A DNA stretch of 64,000 bases from Gaetbulibacter_A sp043876815 (GTDB lineage Bacteria > Bacteroidota > Bacteroidia > Flavobacteriales > Flavobacteriaceae). How positions within the stretch are numbered: the first letter of the stretch is position 1; each line of letters starts with the position of its first letter. Shown one piece after another: positions 8,714 to 16,331 of this stretch. The stretch lies in assembly GCF_043876815.1 (NCBI RefSeq), contig NZ_JBAWKA010000003.1:248001-312000 (forward strand), given 5' to 3'. A model generated the notes under the pieces. The model saw only the letters and a list, made by a program, of their open reading frames with translations, was not told the DNA's origin and made no database searches. Made by a program: the position numbers and the translations under genes.

Positions 8714-8838
8714 AAACAGGTAAGTCCTGAGTAAAGTGTGGCGGTGAAACATCTACCATAAATGTATTATAAATACATCACTCTCAGGGTCTGTTTTTAA
8801 AAAAATAAATCAAGAGCCTAATTGGGCTCTTTTTTTTT
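8714..8838 (+). ncRNA. Predicted structured RNA preceding DUF3800 gene
   Basis: Nested complementary segments fit a compact branched RNA. P1 is AAACAG (8714-8719) with CTGTTT (8791-8796). P2 is CCTGAG (8726-8731) with CTCAGG (8783-8788), extended by AGTG (8735-8738) with CACT (8779-8782). Inside it are a hairpin TGGcGGTG/CATCtaCCA at about 8739-8757 and a hairpin ATGTAT/ATACAT (8762-8767 with 8773-8778). An intrinsic terminator follows at 8812-8838. A -7 box at 8700-8707 would start it near 8714. I do not recognise the family, and covariation is untested. Confidence 0.5.
8812..8838 (+). terminator. Intrinsic terminator abutting the DUF3800 start codon
   Basis: AAGAGCC (8812-8818) pairs with GGCTCTT (8825-8831) around a 6-nt loop, followed by an unbroken T tract to 8838. 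The DUF3800 ATG is at 8841, only two bases later, so that gene can be expressed only by read-through or by conditional opening of this hairpin. Confidence 0.85.
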
Positions 8839-8840
8839 AT

Positions 8841-9503
8841 ATGAATATATACATTGATGAAAGTGGTGATCTAGGTTGGACGTTTGACAAACCTAATAGA
8901 GCAGGTGGTTCGAGCAGATACATAACTATATCAGGATTTATTATTCCGCCTGATGACGAAAAGTATGTAAAGCGCTTTTTAAAAAATATACATAATAAGT
9001 ATAACTTAAATCCTTCAATAGAAAAAAAAGGGGCTAACTTTTCCTCAGACCATTCAAGGTATATTATTTCACAGTTAAATAAAATTATTATAAAGAGTCC
9101 AGGTTTTAAGATAATTTCTATTACGGTTTATAAGCCAAAAATCTTTGATTCTTTGAGAAGAGATAAAAATATTTTCTATAATTATATGCTTGGTTTGTTG
9201 GTTAAACAGGAAATTATTGACAACGGTTCCGTTGTTATAAATATTGATAAACGGACAATTAAAGTTAGTCATGGTGAAAGTTTTCCAGACTATATCAAAA
9301 CACAAATATGGGGTGAAGGTCATGATATGGAGATTGAGTGTAATTTTATCGATAGTACTAACAATAAAATGATATGGTTTGCAGATTGGTTTTCAAATTT
9401 TGTCTGGAGACACTATGAAGATGGTGATTCTGAGGCTTACCAAATACTAAATAAAAATCCTAGTAATAAAATATTTTTTGAGAAAAGACTTTTTTTCCCC
9501 TAG
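8841..9503 (+). CDS. DUF3800 domain protein (predicted RNase H-fold nuclease)
   Basis: This 220-residue protein opens with MNIYIDESGDLGW, the DUF3800 signature with its Asp-Glu-Ser-Gly motif. A second acidic strand follows (VVINIDKRT, near 132-140) and a C-terminal helix has ADWFSNFVWRHYE (near 186-198). The family is usually assigned an RNase H-like fold with metal-binding acidic residues and is common on mobile elements; its biological role is largely unknown. The signature must begin at the first residue, which fixes the start at 8841, directly behind a terminator and a structured RNA. A role with that RNA (toxin/antitoxin-like or defence) is speculation. Confidence 0.8.
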   Translation: MNIYIDESGDLGWTFDKPNRAGGSSRYITISGFIIPPDDEKYVKRFLKNIHNKYNLNPSIEKKGANFSSDHSRYIISQLNKIIIKSPGFKIISITVYKPKIFDSLRRDKNIFYNYMLGLLVKQEIIDNGSVVINIDKRTIKVSHGESFPDYIKTQIWGEGHDMEIECNFIDSTNNKMIWFADWFSNFVWRHYEDGDSEAYQILNKNPSNKIFFEKRLFFP

Positions 9504-9664
9504 TAGGTAATTTACATGCTTACGCATTTCAGATACTCGGATATTAATATAACTTAACTATTAATCTTTTATGGTTTCGGAAAATTAAATAAATGTATTT
9601 TTCTTTTAATACTGTCAGTAAAAGTTTACTTTTAAAGTCGCAACCCTTTTACTCTTACACAATT

Positions 9665-10495
9665 ATGAAAATTATTTTTTCCTTCATTTTATGTCTTTTG
9701 ACGCAACAATTAATTTCTCAAGTACAAATAAATAATAAATCGATTATCGAGATGCATGAACTTGGTCTTGATTCCACAATTATTATTTCTAAAATAAACA
9801 GTTCTGATTGTAATTTTAATACTGATACGGATGACTTGCTTAAACTTACAGAAAAAAATATTCCTTCAAATGTAATATCAGCAATGATTGAATATCGTAA
9901 GAAAAGAAAAGAGGTTGGGATATTTTATAATACAGTTGAAGGTTTAAAAAAGATTGAAGCAAATTCGTTTATAAGTACTTCTACCGACGCGACTGCTTCA
10001 GCATTTACAATGGGCTTAGCAAATTCAAAAATAAAAGCCAGGCTTGAAGGAGAAGTATCGAATAATAAAGTTAGTTTTAAAAAGCAAGAATTTGTTTTTC
10101 AATTTGATAACAGTAACAACGAAATAAATCAATTTAATTGGTGGTTTTATACAGTTAATTCTCCAGAAAGTTTTTCGTTAATAGAATTTAAAAACCCTGA
10201 TCCTAGAAAAGTTAGTAATAGACGGCCTAGGAAAGGGGAAACTAATATTCAAAGTATTTCTGAAAAAACTAAGAAAAGAGAATTAGTAATTGGTAAAGTT
10301 GGATTTGCAAACTATAAAATGGGGGTTGATGAAAAGGAACTTATTCCCTTTAGTTTCGAAAAAATTGGTGATAATAGATTTAAAATCACTCCTAAAAAAC
10401 CATTGGAATTAGGAGAGTATTGTTTTATTATGAAAGGAACTTATGCTGGGTATACCAATCAATCTGTTTTCGACTTTTCTATTGTTGAGGATTAA
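9665..10495 (+). CDS. Secreted protein of unknown function
   Basis: From ATG 9665 the product has 276 residues and a signal peptide (MKIIFSFILCLLTQQLISQ). An upstream in-frame ATG at 9593 would put 24 extra residues before the signal and is unlikely. Residues about 25-75 form a helical IIEMHELGLDSTIIISKI / LLKLTEKNIPSNVISAMI repeat-like domain often seen at the front of exported Bacteroidota proteins. The rest is beta-rich and ends in a domain about residues 200-275. I do not recognise a function. It lies between DUF3800 and a SHOCT-like membrane protein, all on the plus strand. Confidence 0.65.
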   Translation: MKIIFSFILCLLTQQLISQVQINNKSIIEMHELGLDSTIIISKINSSDCNFNTDTDDLLKLTEKNIPSNVISAMIEYRKKRKEVGIFYNTVEGLKKIEANSFISTSTDATASAFTMGLANSKIKARLEGEVSNNKVSFKKQEFVFQFDNSNNEINQFNWWFYTVNSPESFSLIEFKNPDPRKVSNRRPRKGETNIQSISEKTKKRELVIGKVGFANYKMGVDEKELIPFSFEKIGDNRFKITPKKPLELGEYCFIMKGTYAGYTNQSVFDFSIVED

Positions 10496-10546
10496 TCTTT
10501 AAATTATGAAATTAATACAGTATAATTAAAAAATTAAAGAGTAAAG

Positions 10547-11050
10547 ATGAAAAAGAAGAATAGGATTTTGGATACAATATTGACAATATTTTTTGCCTTT
10601 ATTTTGTCCTCAGGTTTGAAATTTATTCATTTTATGAGTCAACCTCGATATATTAGAGATAGTTATCATTCCTTTCTATCTTACCCGGGTACTGGTGGGA
10701 TTTTTTCAATTGCAATTTGGTGTGGTGCGATATTACTGCTTTTCAAAATTTGGAAAAAATCTAAAGAAGAAAGATTATTGAGTGTTGGAAAAACAGAAGA
10801 AGTTGAAAAAGTAAAAAAACTATTCAAAGAAGGATTGTTGACCGAAAATGAGGTAAATAAAAAATTTGATTTTCTCTTAAATGAGTTAAAAAAAGACCAA
10901 GAAGAAATTAATAATGAAGCGGAGATAAAAAGAAAAAATGAATTGATTAATCAATTATCGGAATTGAAAGAAAAAGGATTATTGACCGAAACTGAATTCA
11001 ATACGAAAAAGGAAATGGTTTTGTCAAGTAAAAAAAGTTCCCTAGACTAA
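10547..11050 (+). CDS. Two-TM protein with two SHOCT-like helices
   Basis: This 167-residue protein has two hydrophobic segments (about 10-28 and 49-66). A charged helical tail follows, holding two copies of a short amphipathic motif: LFKEGLLTENEVNKKF (about 91-106) and LKEKGLLTETEFNTKK (about 139-154). The GLLTExEF pattern is that of SHOCT (short C-terminal) oligomerisation motifs. The N-terminus is basic (MKKKNR). No enzymatic motif is seen. It sits 51 bp behind the secreted unknown and may be co-transcribed with it. Confidence 0.65.
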   Translation: MKKKNRILDTILTIFFAFILSSGLKFIHFMSQPRYIRDSYHSFLSYPGTGGIFSIAIWCGAILLLFKIWKKSKEERLLSVGKTEEVEKVKKLFKEGLLTENEVNKKFDFLLNELKKDQEEINNEAEIKRKNELINQLSELKEKGLLTETEFNTKKEMVLSSKKSSLD

Positions 11051-11119
11051 AATCACCAATTCAAACTAAACTTTTATGTAAAAAATAATTAACTATTTTT
11101 TAGTGGTTTCAATATTTTC

Positions 11120-11638
11120 TTATTTATCCTCCGTTTTATCGAATACTCCAGCACGTTCCGCATAGGCTGCGGCACCTAAAAATCCTCGTAGTCCACTCCA
11201 AACATTTTGACGCCCTTCTTGAATCCTATTATTAAGCCCTTGTACATCCCCTAAATACCTGTTTTCTTCCATGCTTCGAATACGCGCATCGTCTTGGGCC
11301 ACGGCATATTGTCTTTTATTAACTTGGTCGTCTAAGTAGAGTTGAGAGTCTTGGTTTATTCTATTGTTTTGTGCAACAACTCCTGGTAAGGCCCCAATAA
11401 TACTACGAGCACCACCTGAGCGGATAGCATCAATAGTATTCGCGGAAGTCCTAGAGGCTTCTTCTTTTATAAGGTCACTGCCAATTGTACTTATTCTAAT
11501 GTCCTCAAAAACATTATCAAGTTCTGGCGTTTCAAGATTAGCAAGCTCGTCTTTAGCCTTCTTTTTGTCTATCATACCAGATACGGCTTGTCCTGCTGCC
11601 AAGCCTCCTGCGAGTATAGATGTTGTAACTGTTGCCAT
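11120..11638 (-). CDS. Virion-protein-like unknown (Ala/Gly-rich N-terminus)
   Basis: This 172-residue protein has a small-residue N-terminal segment (VTTSILAGGLAAGQAVSGMI) and long Gln/Asn/Asp/Arg-rich helices with no cysteine. A second Gly/Ala patch (SGLRGFLGAAAYAERAG) lies near the C-terminus. This composition resembles internal virion or DNA-pilot proteins of small phages, but no capsid gene is near, so the likeness is compositional only. It is the only minus-strand gene in the left half of the element, which suggests separate control. It could be a leftover of a phage module. Confidence 0.5.
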   Translation of the reverse strand: MATVTTSILAGGLAAGQAVSGMIDKKKAKDELANLETPELDNVFEDIRISTIGSDLIKEEASRTSANTIDAIRSGGARSIIGALPGVVAQNNRINQDSQLYLDDQVNKRQYAVAQDDARIRSMEENRYLGDVQGLNNRIQEGRQNVWSGLRGFLGAAAYAERAGVFDKTEDK

Positions 11639-11752
11639 AATTCAATGTTTTATGATTATACACAATAATAATAATTTACTATTAATAAATTGAAAGTTAT
11701 AGAATATTTTTATAGTTTTACTATTAGTTTAAATTTTAATCACTCATTTTAA

Positions 11753-12631
11753 ATGGAGTCAAAAAATTTCGATAAATCAAATATGTACTTCGGCGAAGTA
11801 AATATTAATTCTTTACCCGGACCTGTAAAAAAAGAGTTTGAAAAAATATTGGAGTTATATGACTCCAGCCCTTCCTTAGATGATTCAGATATTATAATTG
11901 CCAACAATATTCATGTTTTCCAGATGATTGGAGAGGGTGTTAAAAACAAAGAAATTCTTATTAGAATTAACAACAACCTCCTTTTAACCGAAACTTCAAC
12001 TATCGAAAATGGTTTTGAGAAAATTAAATTCGATAATCTAACTTTTTATGAATGTAAAAGTGAAGACTATTTTGATTGGTTTAAGTCTTGGGTTTATGAT
12101 TTGGGATTTATCCATGGATACAAAAAAGAATTTAAATCAGATTACGAAATATTTAGTACTGTATTTAGAAAACATGAAAGGAGTTTGAATTTGTTGGAGG
12201 ATTGGTTTGACGAAAATTATCAAATCAAAGTATTAAATCAAGTTTCTCTATCTATTTACGGTGAGAATGAAGGGAAGTTTGCCAGGGCTTGGAATGAGGT
12301 ACTTGAAAGGCCTTTTGATTTTTTAGGTATGTTTGAAGAGTTTGCTGAAAAATTTAGTGACATAACACCCGTTGAATGGAAAGGGACTCAAACAGAACTT
12401 ATTGAACTTACTAAGGCTCTAATAGAAGCCGGTATTTTTCAAGGGAAGCAAAAGGAGATCTTTAAACAAATTGAACTTGTATTTGAAACCAAATTAAATA
12501 ATATTGATAAAACAATTTCAACTTTCAATAATCGAAATAATGATAATGAAACAATCTTTATTGATAAACTAAAAGAGAGCCTATTAAATTCAATTAGAAA
12601 TAAATTAGAAAAAAACTCTGGTAAGGTATAG
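11753..12631 (+). CDS. Hypothetical protein, 292 residues
   Basis: An acidic soluble protein without signal peptide or membrane segment. It contains aromatic-rich central helices (KSEDYFDWFKSWVYDLGF at about 102-119, then NLLEDWFDENYQIKV) and a C-terminal coiled-coil-like region (about 240-290). I do not recognise a family. It precedes the helix-turn-helix gene by 72 bp on the same strand. A/T-rich codon use matches the rest of the element. Confidence 0.6.
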   Translation: MESKNFDKSNMYFGEVNINSLPGPVKKEFEKILELYDSSPSLDDSDIIIANNIHVFQMIGEGVKNKEILIRINNNLLLTETSTIENGFEKIKFDNLTFYECKSEDYFDWFKSWVYDLGFIHGYKKEFKSDYEIFSTVFRKHERSLNLLEDWFDENYQIKVLNQVSLSIYGENEGKFARAWNEVLERPFDFLGMFEEFAEKFSDITPVEWKGTQTELIELTKALIEAGIFQGKQKEIFKQIELVFETKLNNIDKTISTFNNRNNDNETIFIDKLKESLLNSIRNKLEKNSGKV

Positions 12632-12703
12632 GTAACTAACCTTTAACCACCTTTAAACCCTTGCATATTTGCTGAAATAATTTTTTAATAAAACATTTCA
12701 GTT

Positions 12704-12982
12704 ATGCAAAATGTACAATTCATTCAAGTCACTCCTCAGGAACTCCAAGACGCAATTATAAGCGGTGTAGATGCTAAATTACAGGATCTTAAAAAACATT
12801 TCCAACCAAAAGAGCCAAGCGCCTACCTAACAAGGAATGAGGTAGCAAACATGCTTAAAATTGATTTATCAAGTGTTCACAATTGGACAAAGAAAGGGAT
12901 ATTAATTTCTTACCAAATTGGAGGGCGGGTTTATTATAAGCGCGCTGAGGTTGAGAGTGCTATGACCAAACTAAAAAAATAA
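12704..12982 (+). CDS. Helix-turn-helix protein, excisionase/MerR-like
   Basis: This 92-residue protein has a C-terminal winged helix-turn-helix of the HTH_17/excisionase type: YLTRNEVANMLKIDLSSVHNW, then TKKGILISYQIGGRVYYKRAEVESAM. This class is usual in Bacteroidota mobile elements as excisionase or replication regulator. It heads a plus-strand run with the 124-residue unknown (8 bp gap) and then the replication protein. Candidate roles are recombination directionality factor for the recombinase at 17314-18630, or control of replication. Confidence 0.8.
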   Translation: MQNVQFIQVTPQELQDAIISGVDAKLQDLKKHFQPKEPSAYLTRNEVANMLKIDLSSVHNWTKKGILISYQIGGRVYYKRAEVESAMTKLKK

Positions 12983-12990
12983 AGTTTGTT

Positions 12991-13365
12991 ATGGCAACGC
13001 AACCGATAATTCACGAGTTCAAAGAAATCAACGTTGGAAAATATAAAAGTGTTAAGCACTTTGAACTGTACAGCGTTAGCCCCGGACAATCTTTATTGTC
13101 TGATCAAATTAATATTAGTAAAAATAGAAACTTTGCTCAATCATTACCCGACTATTGGCTTAAGAAAAGAGAAAAAAATAAGTGGAGTAAATGTCTGACC
13201 GGGCTATTTAAAACAGAATATAAACTAACCTACAAGGGGGATATTTCTAACAAAAGAGACCTTTTGATCTTTAAGTTTTCCAAAAAAGGTAGTTTTCTAA
13301 CTATCTATTACTTCTACAACTATTTTACTAACGATTTAAATGTAATAGAGAAATATTTGAAATAA
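12991..13365 (+). CDS. Small basic protein between HTH and Rep genes
   Basis: This 124-residue protein is rich in Lys, Tyr and Asn, with no signal peptide or membrane segment. It carries YKSVKHFELYSVSPGQSL and a C-terminal beta-like FLTIYYFYNYFTNDL stretch. It starts 8 bp after the helix-turn-helix gene and ends at an intrinsic terminator, so the two form a short operon. The position before a replication protein suggests a replication or partner protein, but I do not recognise a family. Confidence 0.65.
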   Translation: MATQPIIHEFKEINVGKYKSVKHFELYSVSPGQSLLSDQINISKNRNFAQSLPDYWLKKREKNKWSKCLTGLFKTEYKLTYKGDISNKRDLLIFKFSKKGSFLTIYYFYNYFTNDLNVIEKYLK

Positions 13366-13367
13366 CA

Positions 13368-13395
13368 AAAGAGGGTGTTCAAAGCCCTCTTTTTT
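13368..13395 (+). terminator. Intrinsic terminator
   Basis: AAAGAGGG (13368-13375) pairs with CCCTCTTT (13385-13392) around a 9-nt loop and is followed by a T tract. It separates the HTH operon from the replication gene. Confidence 0.85.
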
Positions 13396-13453
13396 GTTCA
13401 AATAAAGTAATACTGGCAACGCATTACAATAAATCAAATATAAGAATTTTAAA

Positions 13454-14695
13454 TTGATTGATTACGTTAAAATACTGCTTATTAACATTGATATCAGCCG
13501 GTTGTTAAACCTATCTTTACTCGACTTTAAAACTGAAGTTTCTGAAAATACGGGAGAGTTATCAACTAAAAGAGTTTCAGAATATCACTTCTGTAAAATA
13601 ATTGTTTATGATACAGGTCTTGTCTATTTTTCAGGAAGTATACATAAACTTTGGAACTCATTAAATAAAGTAACGTCTCCTAATTTTAGTAAGTCAAATA
13701 CCTACAAGGGATACAACGGTAATATATTTTTCTTTCATGATATTGTTGAGGTTAGGAATCATCTTAAAAACATATTTGATTGTAGTAGTAAACAAATGAT
13801 TTTCCAAAATATTGAATTTGGGTCTAATTTGAATTTGAGTTTTAAAACTCAAACATTCATTAGTGGTTTACTTTTTCATAAGGGCAAACTATTTGAGTTT
13901 AAGTATGACGGATATTACGCCCAAGTGAGGCACCAAAGATATTTTATTAAAATCTACAATAAAGGGAATCAATATGGCATGGAAGGAGATATTATTCGAA
14001 TAGAACTAAAAATTAAAAAGACTGAAGAATTAAAGTGTTTAGGTATTAAGACATTTTATGACATAAATACCTCAACATTAATCAAGGCCGCACAATTAAT
14101 TTACAAGCGATTTGAAGAGGTTGTTCATTATGACCACACCATTGACACTAAGAAACTAAATAGTCGCGAGAAACAAGCGGTAAATAAGTATTCTAATCCC
14201 AATTATTGGGCGTATCAACTAAAGCCAAAAGAGAGAGATCGACATAAAAAAAGACTCGCTAGAATAACCGATAAGAACTCCCTAAAATTACACAGTCGTT
14301 TACTTCAAAAATTAGAAGAAAAGTGTGTAATAATTAACCGGCAATCCAAACAGTCTAAATGCGTAATAATTAACCCTTCAAATATAGGGGTAATCGTTAC
14401 ACAAAAAGAATTAAGAAAATGTCCAATTACCGGTATTAGTTTGGAACATGAAAGTAATACAGCAAATTACATTAGGACTACAACGCTCAGGTACTTAAAA
14501 CGTAATAACCAGAAACTTTTTTTCGAGTTATGTAGTTTACTTTTAAGCAATAACGGACGGAGGCCAAAATATGAGAATTCAATTGTTTCACATTTAGCGA
14601 AGCAAATAAGAAACCGGTACTACAATAGTTTTAAAATTAGGCGCCAGGGATATAGATCCAAAACCTATCAAGATCAGTATAAAATTGTGTTTTAA
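13454..14695 (+). CDS. Replication initiator-like protein (phage/plasmid gene II/X type)
   Basis: This 413-residue basic protein begins MIDYVKILL and has an FSGSIHKLWN motif near residues 53-62. Both are features of the filamentous-phage gene II/X-like replication proteins common on small Bacteroidota replicons. A DGYYAQVRHQRYFIKIYNKG stretch follows near 155. The C-terminus holds a KCPITGIS motif (near 322-329) and a very basic tail. Such proteins nick DNA for rolling-circle replication. The start is TTG at 13454, since MID is the expected family start. Catalytic residues cannot be assigned with certainty. Confidence 0.58.
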   Translation: MIDYVKILLINIDISRLLNLSLLDFKTEVSENTGELSTKRVSEYHFCKIIVYDTGLVYFSGSIHKLWNSLNKVTSPNFSKSNTYKGYNGNIFFFHDIVEVRNHLKNIFDCSSKQMIFQNIEFGSNLNLSFKTQTFISGLLFHKGKLFEFKYDGYYAQVRHQRYFIKIYNKGNQYGMEGDIIRIELKIKKTEELKCLGIKTFYDINTSTLIKAAQLIYKRFEEVVHYDHTIDTKKLNSREKQAVNKYSNPNYWAYQLKPKERDRHKKRLARITDKNSLKLHSRLLQKLEEKCVIINRQSKQSKCVIINPSNIGVIVTQKELRKCPITGISLEHESNTANYIRTTTLRYLKRNNQKLFFELCSLLLSNNGRRPKYENSIVSHLAKQIRNRYYNSFKIRRQGYRSKTYQDQYKIVF

Positions 14696-14717
14696 TTTTG
14701 GATTGTGTTTAAAAAAT

Positions 14718-15785
14718 TCATCGTAGCCCGAGACTAAACTCTTTTAGAATTCTTATAATTTTTTCAGCATTGGGAACAGAATGAAATTTTAAGGTTAAAT
14801 TTAAAGTATTTGATTTCTCCATATTTTGTGGTGAAAGTTGATCTTCAATCAAATCGGGGAACTCATTTATTGTGTCAATTATCCCTTTAGTCCAACCTTT
14901 CATTAATTCTTTTGCCTCAGATATGCCTTCAGGAGGAACTATTCCCTGTAAATTATATTCCCATGACAATAATTCTTTACAAACGGAATGTATTCTGTCT
15001 ATTGCTGATTTTATTTCAATAATATTTCCTGGAACACCTGGTTCACCAAAGGCCTTAATTAATTCAATTTCAAAAATCTTTTTCAAAATCGTTAGTAACC
15101 TTTGAATATCATTTATTGAATTACTGAACCAATCAAATACATCTTCTTCCCGTAATTTCTCTGATTTTTGAAAGATTAGTCCCATTTCAAGTTCCTTATA
15201 ACTTCGATTAATTTCTTCCATACGCGATTTTAATAATTCCGAGGAAAGAAAGAACTCCCAAGGGCCTTGTTTATCAACAGCAATTTTTTTGATTATATCA
15301 TTTTCATCCTCCAAATCCATTAAATTCTCATAGATAAACCCCTTTAATTTCTGTCTTACTTGGTTACAAAATGGTCCTAATGCGGCTTTTAAATTCCCGT
15401 CTTCTCGAGTATTATTATATTTTCCAGGAATTACACCTAATAAATCAGTTGGAAGATGAAAATCCTTTGTTGAGTCAGGTAAAACAAAGAAGACTCTTTT
15501 TTTACCCAGTCTACCAATAAATAATCCCAGTTCAAATATGACATTATCCCGAACAGTATTCACCTGTAAATTTCGCATTTCTGTGATATCGTCTGGTTTG
15601 AATACAAAAACTCCAAAATCAAAATTTTCTAAAGCCTGAATTAAATCATCTAGGGAGTTACTTGAAAGTTCAAAGATACCCTGTGTCCAAACTGTTGCGT
15701 TTGAATCATATTCTAAGTTTTCTTGAATCACGTAGGCCACATCAAGAGCCTCCTTTGATGATCCAATAAATATTCTTGGTTTCAT
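14718..15785 (-). CDS. TIR-like nucleotide-binding protein (PF10137/CAP12-type)
   Basis: Residues 3-150 match the predicted nucleotide-binding TIR-like domain found in CBASS and Pycsar effectors. RIFIGSSKEALDVA (4-17) begins the fold, a WTQGIFEL segment follows at 33-40, and the core VRDNVIFELGLFIGRLG (78-94) places Glu85 where the NAD-cleaving glutamate is expected. PTDLLGVIPGKYN lies at 112-124. The C-terminal 200 residues are helical, without a motif I recognise; no cyclic-nucleotide-binding, STING or transmembrane part is evident. No cyclase gene lies beside it. A stand-alone NAD-depleting antiphage effector is the leading inference. It is convergent with the replication gene. Confidence 0.72.
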   Translation of the reverse strand: MKPRIFIGSSKEALDVAYVIQENLEYDSNATVWTQGIFELSSNSLDDLIQALENFDFGVFVFKPDDITEMRNLQVNTVRDNVIFELGLFIGRLGKKRVFFVLPDSTKDFHLPTDLLGVIPGKYNNTREDGNLKAALGPFCNQVRQKLKGFIYENLMDLEDENDIIKKIAVDKQGPWEFFLSSELLKSRMEEINRSYKELEMGLIFQKSEKLREEDVFDWFSNSINDIQRLLTILKKIFEIELIKAFGEPGVPGNIIEIKSAIDRIHSVCKELLSWEYNLQGIVPPEGISEAKELMKGWTKGIIDTINEFPDLIEDQLSPQNMEKSNTLNLTLKFHSVPNAEKIIRILKEFSLGLR

Positions 15786-16331
15786 ATTTTCTTAATTTTC
15801 ACAGAATTTATTTAAATAAGACTTTTCCTATATAATCAAACTGATGATAAAACTAATAAATAGAAACATAAACACCCCAATAATGAGGTAATTAAATATT
15901 ACGATTCTTCGGTATTTCGGATATTAAAAAGGCATAATAATCCAAATATGGTAGATTTACCCTAATTAAAAGTTCGATAGGATTCATAGGATAGATACCC
16001 GTATTTACGGGCATGTAATATTTTCGTGTACATATTTACACCAATAAATCAAAATTTCACAACTAATTGGATTTAAAAATAAAATGTATAACAATAAAAA
16101 TTAATTGGTAAGATATAGGTGTAAAAGCCAAAAAGTTTTGAAGGCTAAGCGTAAATATACCCCCATACCCCTTTTAAAATCAAGTTTTTTATTCCGGCCA
16201 GGGTCTTATATTATTGTAATACCTCTCAACCCTAAACACATAGACTAAATCCTAAATATTAGGAATACACTTTATATACACGAATGAGTTATTAAAAATT
16301 TTGGGTGTCACGTTCGACCGAGAGTCGAGGG
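15786..16331. other. AT-rich non-coding region, possible origin
   Basis: These 546 bp have no convincing gene. Two perfect small hairpins stand out: CCCGTA/TACGGG at 15998-16011 with a 2-nt loop, and TCCTAA/TTAGGA at 16250-16264 with a 3-nt loop. A C-rich run lies near 16160-16170 and a GC-rich patch at about 16303-16330. On an element with a rolling-circle-like Rep this is a possible origin, but no nick site can be named. The TIR-like gene must also have its promoter in the left part. Confidence 0.35.

Noticed and set aside
8712..8840. Retron msr-msd RNA
   Set aside because: No reverse transcriptase gene follows; the next gene is DUF3800.
8712..8840. 6S RNA or another named Bacteroidota RNA
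   Set aside because: The position on a mobile element and the branched shape do not fit a long open 6S-like hairpin, and I cannot match a named family from memory.
9593..9664. Upstream ATG extension of the secreted protein at 9665
   Set aside because: It would place 24 polar residues before a standard signal peptide.
11364..11693. Plus-strand ORF of 109 codons
   Set aside because: It is the antisense shadow of the 11120-11638 protein and has shadow-like composition.
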